Shown here: in pieces, positions 43,770 to 50,456 of the stretch
Numbering within the stretch: position 1 is the stretch's first letter
Layout of the letters: every line of letters starts with the position of its first letter
Assembly: GCF_001659985.1 (NCBI RefSeq)
Contig: NZ_LYCS01000001.1
Span: 768,261 to 832,260 of the forward strand
Length of the DNA stretch: 64,000 bases
Source of the DNA: Oceanobacillus sp. Castelsardo
GTDB lineage: Bacteria > Bacillota > Bacilli > Bacillales > Amphibacillaceae
Reading direction: 5' to 3'
Program-made: the position numbers and the translations under genes
Notes under the pieces: generated by a model
The model's input: only the letters and a program-made list of their open reading frames with translations
What the model was told of the DNA's origin: nothing
Databases searched by the model: none

Positions 43770-45365
43770 ATGAGAAAAATTTTCACGAATGGTATCATTT
43801 ATACATTTGATAATATACAACCTGTAGTTGAGGCAGTAGTTGTAGAATATGGGCGAATCATTGATATTGGTTCCACAACCGATATGATTTTTCATTGGAA
43901 AAATGCGGATTGTGAAATAATTGATTTAGAAGGAATGACTGTTACACCAGGGTTAACTGATAGCCATATCCATTTATCTATGGTTGCTGAAAATTTTATT
44001 AACCTAGACTTAACAGGTGTAACATCTAAAGAAGAAATGTTAAATAAAATTCAAGCCCGTGCAAACGAATTAAAAGAAGGAGAATGGATTATTGGTGGGG
44101 GTTGGGATGAAAACTTATTTCAACATGGATCTATCCCCACTATTTCTGAGTTAGATTATGTAGCGCCAGGAAATCCTTTGTTGTTAAATCGTATTTGCCT
44201 ACATGCAGCCGTTGTTAATTCTAAAGCTCTTGAGATAACAAATTATCACCCTTCTATTACTGTTCCAGAAGGTGGAACCATAGTATTAGATCAAGATACT
44301 AAAAGACCAACAGGAATTTTATTAGAATCAGCAAAAGATTTAATTTTACGACATATTCCAGTACATACAAATACTATTTTAAAAAATGCACTAAGGAAGG
44401 CCATCCAATTTGCAATGGAAAAGGGTTTAACTAGTGTTCATACAAATGATTCCCTTTATTTAGGTGGACTTGACCAAACGTATCAACTATATGATGAACT
44501 ACTAAATGAAGAGAAATTAGGTTTACGTACCAATCTTCTAATTAATCATGAATTTCTTGACGATTTACGTTTTTCTGGTATGTACACAGGTTATGGAAAC
44601 CAAACATTAAAAATTGGTGCTATAAAGATTTTTGCTGATGGAGCATTTGGTAGAAGAACTGCTCTTTTATCTAGTCCATATACGGATGATCCTAGTAATT
44701 ATGGTGATGCCATATTTGATACTTGTGCTTTATATGAAATCGTTAAAAACGCCCGTGAATTAAATATGCCAGTTGCCGTACATACTATAGGCGATCAAGC
44801 TTTAGAAAATACTCTTGATGTTTTGGATGAATTTCCCGCAGCTTCTTATCGTGACCGCTTAATTCATACCCAAGTGGTTCGAAAGGATTTATTAAGAAGA
44901 CTCGCTAAACCAAGCCGTATTGCTGATATTCAACCTCGATTTTTAGCAAGTGACTTTCCGTGGGTTGAAAAAAGACTAGGGCCCGAACGAATAAAGCTTT
45001 CATACGCCTGGAAATCTATGCAAGAAGCTGGAGTCATTTGTGCTGGTGGTTCTGATGCACCAGTTGAACCTGTTGATCCGCTTCTCGGAATCCATGCCGC
45101 TGTCACAAGAAAAACACCTGGACAAACGCATAGTGGATATAATCCAAATGAAAAGTTAACCATGATTGAAGCATTTCAATTATTTACAGAAAATGGAGCT
45201 TACCCAACAAATGAAGAACATATTAAGGGAACTATTTCAAGAGGAAAACTAGCCGATATGACGGTTTACTCCAATAATCCATTTCGAATGATTGACCCAG
45301 ACGAGTTATTAACAACAAAGATTGAAATGACTATTATTGGCGGGGATATAAAGTATCAAAAATAA
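43770..45365 (+). CDS. YtcJ-like amidohydrolase (amidohydrolase 3 family)
   Basis: About 531 residues, metal-dependent hydrolase. VTPGLTDSHIHLS gives the first metal histidines, DGAFGRRTALLS and VAVHTIGDQALENTLD the central ones, and GSDAPVEPVDPLLGIHAA the catalytic Asp region; the end, GKLADMTVYSNNPF, is the beta-sandwich return. ATG at 43770 after GGGAGAG. The product is probably an N-acyl or formamide hydrolase; the upstream lysine riboswitch suggests a substrate connected with lysine. Substrate unknown. Confidence 0.85.
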   Translation: MRKIFTNGIIYTFDNIQPVVEAVVVEYGRIIDIGSTTDMIFHWKNADCEIIDLEGMTVTPGLTDSHIHLSMVAENFINLDLTGVTSKEEMLNKIQARANELKEGEWIIGGGWDENLFQHGSIPTISELDYVAPGNPLLLNRICLHAAVVNSKALEITNYHPSITVPEGGTIVLDQDTKRPTGILLESAKDLILRHIPVHTNTILKNALRKAIQFAMEKGLTSVHTNDSLYLGGLDQTYQLYDELLNEEKLGLRTNLLINHEFLDDLRFSGMYTGYGNQTLKIGAIKIFADGAFGRRTALLSSPYTDDPSNYGDAIFDTCALYEIVKNARELNMPVAVHTIGDQALENTLDVLDEFPAASYRDRLIHTQVVRKDLLRRLAKPSRIADIQPRFLASDFPWVEKRLGPERIKLSYAWKSMQEAGVICAGGSDAPVEPVDPLLGIHAAVTRKTPGQTHSGYNPNEKLTMIEAFQLFTENGAYPTNEEHIKGTISRGKLADMTVYSNNPFRMIDPDELLTTKIEMTIIGGDIKYQK

Positions 45366-45371
45366 CGAAAC

Positions 45372-45411
45372 ACTAGATCCATTCCAATTTTAGGAAAGGA
45401 TCTAGTTTTCA
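45372..45411 (+). terminator. Terminator after the amidohydrolase
   Basis: ACTAGATCC/GGATCTAGT stem followed by TTTTCATT, seven bases after the stop codon. Confidence 0.75.
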
Positions 45412-45502
45412 TTCCCCACATGCGGGGCCACATTTTACAACCAGTTTTATAAGTTATGTTTTTCAAACATAATAGTAAAACAATCATAAAAGGAGTAAGC
45501 AA

Positions 45503-46282
45503 ATGAAAGATATTATCGTTGCAAAGATAAAGGAAATAGAAAAGGAAAAAAATATTAAAGTCCTATATGCTTGTGAGGCTGGTAGTAGAGCTTGGGGGGT
45601 GCATTCCATCGATAGTGACTATGACGTCCGTTTTATTTATGTTCATCCTACCGATTATTATTTAAGCATTGATCCTATTGGTATTGGTAAAAAAAGGGAT
45701 ACTATTGATTTTCCCATACATTCTTCACTTGATTTACACGGTTGGGAACTTACAAAAGCATTAAAACTTTATCGGAAGTCAAACCCAGGTCTTCTAGAAT
45801 GGTTACATAGTCCAATTATTTACTTTGAATCGCCAAGCATAATGAAAAGGCTGATTGATTTAGAAGCAGAGGTTTTTCAACCAATGCCCTGTGTCCACCA
45901 CTATATACATATGGCAAAGAATAATTTGCGTAAAATAGATGAATCTCCAGAAATCAACATAAAACTTTATTTTCAAGTTGTTAGACCCATTTTAATGGCA
46001 AAATGGATTATCATCTATAGTACTTTTCCTTCTATTCATTTTACATCGCTAGTTCATCAACTATCATTACCTGAAAACGCTGTAATAGAGGTATTAATAA
46101 AGATAAAAACAAAACAACTATCAGAATCGAATCTGCCAGTTGGAGAACTCCAATCCTTTATAACGAATGAAATAGATTTTCTTGAACAATCTGTCCCACA
46201 ATTGAAAACGAAACAAATACGGGTAACCAAGAAATTAGATTCCTTGTTTCGTGTGACCTTAAAAGAGATATGGAGGAATTAA
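45503..46282 (+). CDS. YcgL/RlaP-type nucleotidyltransferase
   Basis: A 259-residue protein with the polymerase-beta-like motif ACEAGSRAWGVHSIDSDYDVRF near residue 25-44 (GS plus D-x-D) and the conserved helical block FYLLR-type RKSNPGLLEWLHSPIIY. This is the predicted nucleotidyltransferase family including B. subtilis YcgL and phage RlaP. ATG after AAAGGAG. Target unknown; stands alone. Confidence 0.82.
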   Translation: MKDIIVAKIKEIEKEKNIKVLYACEAGSRAWGVHSIDSDYDVRFIYVHPTDYYLSIDPIGIGKKRDTIDFPIHSSLDLHGWELTKALKLYRKSNPGLLEWLHSPIIYFESPSIMKRLIDLEAEVFQPMPCVHHYIHMAKNNLRKIDESPEINIKLYFQVVRPILMAKWIIIYSTFPSIHFTSLVHQLSLPENAVIEVLIKIKTKQLSESNLPVGELQSFITNEIDFLEQSVPQLKTKQIRVTKKLDSLFRVTLKEIWRN

Positions 46283-46318
46283 GTAAGTGGCTTGATCATT
46301 CAAAATCAAGCCACTATC

Positions 46319-47677
46319 CTACGTTAATTTAGAAAGAAACATCGTTGCAATGCCAAAATAAACAAATAAAGAAATAATATCATTAATAGTTGTAATGAGG
46401 GGGCCTGATGCTACAGCAGGGTCTACATTAAACTTATATAAAATAAGTGGAATAATTGTTCCCGATAAAGTACCAATAATTAATGTAACTAATAAAGAAA
46501 CACCAACGACAAAACCTAACGTCGCATTCCCCTGCCAGAACAACGCAATAACGGCAATTAGAACTCCACATGTTACACCTATAATAATTCCAACCCATAG
46601 TTCACGCATGACCAATTTTACTACTTCTTTAAAATCCAAATCGTCTTTTGTTAATCCTCTCACTACAACTGCCAGGGATTGTGTTCCTGTATTTCCTGTC
46701 ATTCCCGCAATCATAGGCATAAAGAATGCAAGAGCAACTACTTTATCCAATGTTTCTTCAAATCCAGCGATGATACTTCCAGAGACAATTCCAATAAACA
46801 ATAGGAGAATAAGCCATGGGAGTCTTCGATATGCTGCAACTAACGCTTTTGTATTAAAATCAATCGCTTTACCGGAGGCAGAAAGTTTTTCAATATCTTC
46901 ATTAGCTTCTTGATAAATAATATCCACCACATCGTCAACGGTTACCGCCCCGACTAATTTATTATTTTCTTCAACCACTGGTATGGAAATAAAGTTATAT
47001 CGATTGATTATTTTAGCTACCTCTTCTTGGTCTGTATGAACATCTACTGTCACTACACGTGAAAACATAATATCCTCTATTTTTTCGTACATATCAGCAA
47101 GAAGTAAATCTTTATACGATACAACCCCTACTAACTCCTTATTTTCATCTATTACATACAAATAGTTCAGGTATTCCGCTAGTTCCGCAAAGTGTTTAAG
47201 CTTATCCACCGCTTCACGCACTGTATAAGTTTGGGGAATCCATACATATAGATTGGTCATAATTCTTCCAGCTGTTTCTGGAGAATATTTCATCATATTT
47301 TGAACAATTGTGGATTCCTCTTCCTTCATTTCTGAAAGAATTTCTTCAACTTTTTCCGGTTCTAACCCTTCTAATAGGGAAACTAAATCATCATTATCCA
47401 TCAAATCAAGGACTTGAGTGGAACGCTCAATCCCTAATTTTTCCAAAACAAGTAACTGCTCTTCTTTATCAAGCTCTTGAATCATATACGTCAATTGCTC
47501 TGTAGGCATATACATAATAAATTTGTTTTTATGCTTGTTCGGTAAATTTAAGTATTGTTGCGCGATATCATATGGCTGCAATTCATCCATTATAGATAAA
47601 AATTGCAGCTTGTTTCTATCTTTTAATGTTTGAATGATGGCTAATGTTATTTCATTTTCTGTCATTTTAAGAGACAT
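46319..47677 (-). CDS. mgtE: Magnesium transporter MgtE
   Basis: A 452-residue channel-like transporter: an N-terminal helical Mg-sensing domain (residues about 20-130, with EILSEMKEEESTIVQNMMKYSPETAGRIM), two CBS domains (about 140-255) and five C-terminal helices including FFMPMIAGMTGNTGTQSLAVVVRG and DPAVASGPLITTINDIIS, the pore signature. ATG after AAGGAAGGGGG. No magnesium riboswitch is visible in the upstream 280 bp. Confidence 0.95.
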   Translation of the reverse strand: MSLKMTENEITLAIIQTLKDRNKLQFLSIMDELQPYDIAQQYLNLPNKHKNKFIMYMPTEQLTYMIQELDKEEQLLVLEKLGIERSTQVLDLMDNDDLVSLLEGLEPEKVEEILSEMKEEESTIVQNMMKYSPETAGRIMTNLYVWIPQTYTVREAVDKLKHFAELAEYLNYLYVIDENKELVGVVSYKDLLLADMYEKIEDIMFSRVVTVDVHTDQEEVAKIINRYNFISIPVVEENNKLVGAVTVDDVVDIIYQEANEDIEKLSASGKAIDFNTKALVAAYRRLPWLILLLFIGIVSGSIIAGFEETLDKVVALAFFMPMIAGMTGNTGTQSLAVVVRGLTKDDLDFKEVVKLVMRELWVGIIIGVTCGVLIAVIALFWQGNATLGFVVGVSLLVTLIIGTLSGTIIPLILYKFNVDPAVASGPLITTINDIISLFVYFGIATMFLSKLT

Positions 47678-47955
47678 ATCAACAATTGCCCCCTTCCTTC
47701 AGTCATCCACTAACATTATAACTATAAATAAATATGTGTAAACAAAAGTGGTGCTCATATTACAACATCGTTACATTTGTTATATTCCTAACCGAAAACC
47801 CATATGGTACCACATAATGGAATATAAAGCCAATTGGATTATATTCCCAAGTCCCTTTCTATAACAGACGAGTTCTGCAATAGCAATCAAATAATATGTG
47901 GTGGAATTTTTTGGACGATGTGAAGTTAGCATGTAGTGCTTAAAAAACCTTCACA

Positions 47956-47998
47956 TGTGACATATATCACAATAAGTAAAGATACTATTTGATATAAT
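47956..47998 (+). promoter_or_regulatory. FNR-dependent promoter of the 40-aa peptide gene
   Basis: TGTGACATATATCACA (47956-47971) is a perfect FNR box; TATAAT (47993-47998) is a perfect -10, 32 bp away centre to centre. Predicted start near 48005, so the transcript begins within repeat B copy 2. Confidence 0.85.
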
Positions 47999-48081
47999 AA
48001 AGAAGACTTGTTTCGAAGCTTGGCGGCACTTTATCTCCCGCCTGTAGAGGCAGGAGTTTTTAGTAACACCGCGTAGATAAA
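47997..48081 (+). repeat. Repeat B, copy 2, forming the leader of an FNR-controlled transcript
   Basis: Shares ATAAAGAAGACTT, TTTCGAAGCTTGGCG and GTAGATAAA with 3658-3738. Here a hairpin CTCCCGCCTGTAGAGGCAGGAG lies between the second and third blocks. In the gap 47678-48140 the other content is the FNR promoter; 47678-47940 shows nothing recognisable. Confidence 0.55.
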
Positions 48082-48140
48082 AAAGAGAAATAGAATAAGA
48101 ATAACTAAATTTAAAATCCCATACTATGGAGGAATGAATA

Positions 48141-48263
48141 ATGGAAAATGAAAAAGCGGATCGATTACGCATTATGCTTCAAGAAGCTTTACAACCAATT
48201 TTAGAACGTTTAGATCGGATTGAAAAAGAATTAAAAACTTTAAAAGAACAGGACAAAAAATAA
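48141..48263 (+). CDS. Small FNR-linked coiled-coil peptide, 40 aa
   Basis: ATG after TATGGAGGAATGAATA. The peptide begins MENEKADRLRIMLQEAL and continues LDRIEKELKTLKEQDKK; it is one charged amphipathic helix with Leu/Ile at heptad-like positions (LRIMLQEALQPILERLDRI). No family recognised. The upstream promoter has a perfect FNR box, so it is probably made only without oxygen. It may dimerise or bind a partner; function unknown. Confidence 0.65.
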   Translation: MENEKADRLRIMLQEALQPILERLDRIEKELKTLKEQDKK

Positions 48264-48504
48264 AGGGTAGGAAAAAAGTTTTTTAACTACATGAAATCCG
48301 AACATGATTGAGCTAATAGTCACTCCAGAAATATACTTCACTTTCACTTCCAGTACTGGGGCGACATCTGTTCGAAATGACTCCGCAGTGTCTACCTTGC
48401 CGTGGATGGATTTGAGCCCTCGTGCCTGTCGTGTCGCAGGTTATTCAACGTTGCTACACTCCTCACAATAAAAATTGCACTGCGGTGTGTCACCCAACCC
48501 TTTA
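48263..48504. repeat. AGGCTGGGAC-type element, copy 5, diverged with insertion
   Basis: Starts AAAGGGTAGGAAAAAAG and ends GTGTCACCCAACCCTTT, so the outer arms (AAAGGGT/ACCCTTT) have changed together and still pair. The inside retains ACATGAAATCCGAACATG and shares CTTCCAGTACTGGGGCGAC and CGCAGTGTCTACCTTGCCGTGG with copy 4, then differs. Lies between the 40-aa gene and the convergent vmlR gene. Confidence 0.7.
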
Positions 48505-50142
48505 TTATTTACTCTTAAGTTCCTGAATTTTCTTCGTTAACTCTTTAAACCGTTCATCTAACTCGATATAGGAATCTTCACTTGGTGTTAAAAAACTAAG
48601 TCTTCCCAAAACCTCTTGTCTTTCTGTTTCTAGTTTTAATAACAATTCAGCTTCATCTTTCCGATTACTAGATTCATGATTTAACTTCTTTTGAATACTT
48701 TTATTCACAATAATCAATTGACTATCCGTTATTTTTTCAAGAAAATAACGGTCATGAGAAACAACGATTAATGTTCCGTTATATTGGGTTAACGTTTCTT
48801 CCAATTGTTCTCGGGAAGGTAAGTCGAGATGGTTTGTAGGTTCATCCAAAATAAGTACATCTCTCTCTTCCAATATATAAACCAAAAGCTTACACTTCAC
48901 CCGTTCCCCCATACTCATATGCTTAATTGGTTCATTCCATTGTGATGCTCGAAATCCTAAATGCTTCATAGCATTTTGGACTTTTCCCCTATCCTCAAAA
49001 TTTTCTGTGTGAAAAAGTTCTTCTGGTGTTTTTTCTAGAGGTAAATCAAAAATTTCTTGTGTTAAATAACCAATTTTTGCAGAAGGAGAAATCCAGACTT
49101 CTCCATCGACTTGGTCTATTCCCATAATCATTTTCAGTAACGTCGTTTTTCCACTTCCATTTGGTCCAACAAGTGCCACCTTTTCCCCATACTTTATAAA
49201 AAACTGAACATGTTCAAACAAAACTTTATCATGAAATGTCTTTGATACATCTTTCACCTCTAAAAATCTTTTCCCCACTTTATTATTCGCCTTTATTGAA
49301 AATTGTACGGTATATTCAGGATTAACTTGATCTACTTTTGCTTTTTCAAGCTCTTTCTCCAGTCTTTTTTGTTTTGATTTAATTTGGGAATCCGTACGCT
49401 TTGCCTTTTTACGATGATATTCTTTAAATCCTTCTTTCTTCGTAGATTGGGCATGGGCTTTATTCGACCAAGAAGTTAATTCGTTTATTTGTCCTTCAAT
49501 CCGCTTTTTCATTTTTTGCTGATTATCATAAGCTCGTTGCTGGGATAATCTTCTCTGTTTCCGAAAATCTATAAAGCTGGAATAGTTCCCAATATGTTCT
49601 GTTAATGATTTGTCTTCCAAAGACCAAATTTTAGTTGCAACAGCATTCATGAAATAACGATCATGGGAAACAAAAATAATGGTTCCTTTGTAGTCTTGAA
49701 GATACTTTATTAATAACTCCATACTTTCTTCATCTAAATGATTCGTAGGTTCATCTAACAATAACAATTCAGCTTGTTTGGAAAGACCATTAGCTAGTCG
49801 TGCTTTTAATCGTTCCCCACCGCTTAATTGTTTAAAATTATTTTCCGGTACATTCCAATAGCTTAATAATTTTGCTTCAATAGATGATGTAAGATTAGTG
49901 GAAAAAGATTTCGTTTCTTGTTCTACCATCACGGTTCTTATATTATCCTCAATAAAGTTAACCCGTCCTTTTGTTGGTTGAATTCTGTGTTGAATTAGTT
50001 CAAGTAATGTCGTTTTTCCAGCACCATTTTTTCCAATTACAGCAATGATATCACCTTCGTGCACGGTTGCATTTACATTTCTAAAAATTTCCGTATCCTT
50101 TATTTCATAAGTTATATTCATTAATTTCAACATTTCTCTCAT
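48505..50142 (-). CDS. vmlR: ABC-F ribosome-protection ATPase VmlR
   Basis: A 545-residue soluble protein with two ATP-binding domains and no membrane helices: IGKNGAGKTTLLELI with LSGGERLKARLANGLS, and VGPNGSGKTTLLKMI with MSMGERVKCKLLVYILEE; each has LLLDEPTNHLD or LILDEPTNHLD. The linker AHAQSTKKEGFKEYHRKKAKRTDSQ-type region and the C-terminal coiled coil match B. subtilis VmlR, which displaces lincosamides, streptogramin A and pleuromutilins from the ribosome. It is preceded by a ribosome-dependent attenuator. Confidence 0.93.
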   Translation of the reverse strand: MREMLKLMNITYEIKDTEIFRNVNATVHEGDIIAVIGKNGAGKTTLLELIQHRIQPTKGRVNFIEDNIRTVMVEQETKSFSTNLTSSIEAKLLSYWNVPENNFKQLSGGERLKARLANGLSKQAELLLLDEPTNHLDEESMELLIKYLQDYKGTIIFVSHDRYFMNAVATKIWSLEDKSLTEHIGNYSSFIDFRKQRRLSQQRAYDNQQKMKKRIEGQINELTSWSNKAHAQSTKKEGFKEYHRKKAKRTDSQIKSKQKRLEKELEKAKVDQVNPEYTVQFSIKANNKVGKRFLEVKDVSKTFHDKVLFEHVQFFIKYGEKVALVGPNGSGKTTLLKMIMGIDQVDGEVWISPSAKIGYLTQEIFDLPLEKTPEELFHTENFEDRGKVQNAMKHLGFRASQWNEPIKHMSMGERVKCKLLVYILEERDVLILDEPTNHLDLPSREQLEETLTQYNGTLIVVSHDRYFLEKITDSQLIIVNKSIQKKLNHESSNRKDEAELLLKLETERQEVLGRLSFLTPSEDSYIELDERFKELTKKIQELKSK

Positions 50143-50206
50143 TTCGATCGTACCCTTTCTTTAAGGGAGGATTTCCGAAAGTCCTTATAACTTAACTTAT
50201 TAAATT

Positions 50207-50380
50207 CAAAAAATCCTCCCAATATCATTGGAAGGATTAGCCATACCTATACATAACAAGTAACCTTATTATTAATAATAATCCCGAAATTAAAAGTGGG
50301 CAGACTAATCCTATTTTTTCTCCAGATTGAAATAGAAAATATTTCATTTCAAACGTTTAAAAATAAGATTAGTTTTTCAT
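50207..50380 (-). promoter_or_regulatory. Three-arm transcription attenuator upstream of vmlR
   Basis: On the minus strand: arm 1 ACTAATCTTATTTTT (50359-50373, overlapping the leader ORF), arm 2 AAAAATAGGATTAGT (50304-50318), complementary to arm 1 apart from one G-U; arm 3 CTAATCCTTCC (50230-50240), whose CTAATCC can pair with arm 2 instead; and GGGAGGATT plus a T run (50207-50220), forming the terminator with arm 3. A stalled ribosome on arm 1 would free arm 2 and prevent termination. A later AATCCTCCC (50165-50173) can also pair with GGGAGGATT. The gap 50143-50456 is thus explained. Confidence 0.8.
50369..50380 (-). CDS. Three-codon leader ORF (MKN) of vmlR
   Basis: ATG AAA AAC TAA, preceded by GGGTGG three bases upstream. 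The stop codon lies inside attenuator arm 1. Very short leader ORFs are known upstream of ABC-F resistance genes. Expressed status inferred from position and complementarity. Confidence 0.55.
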   Translation of the reverse strand: MKN

Positions 50381-50456
50381 TGTCCACCCATCAGTCCTCT
50401 CTTTTCATTCTTCTTATAGTATAACATATTCTTATTCAAAGTATCATTATTATTTT

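Noticed and set aside
46395-46913. 172-codon frame opposite mgtE
   Set aside because: Shadow of MgtE membrane helices; composition is Pro/Thr/Ile-rich as expected from reverse-reading hydrophobic codons.
47678-47940. Magnesium riboswitch (M box) upstream of mgtE
   Set aside because: I read the minus strand for the conserved M-box blocks and did not find them; no terminator hairpin is present before the start codon either.
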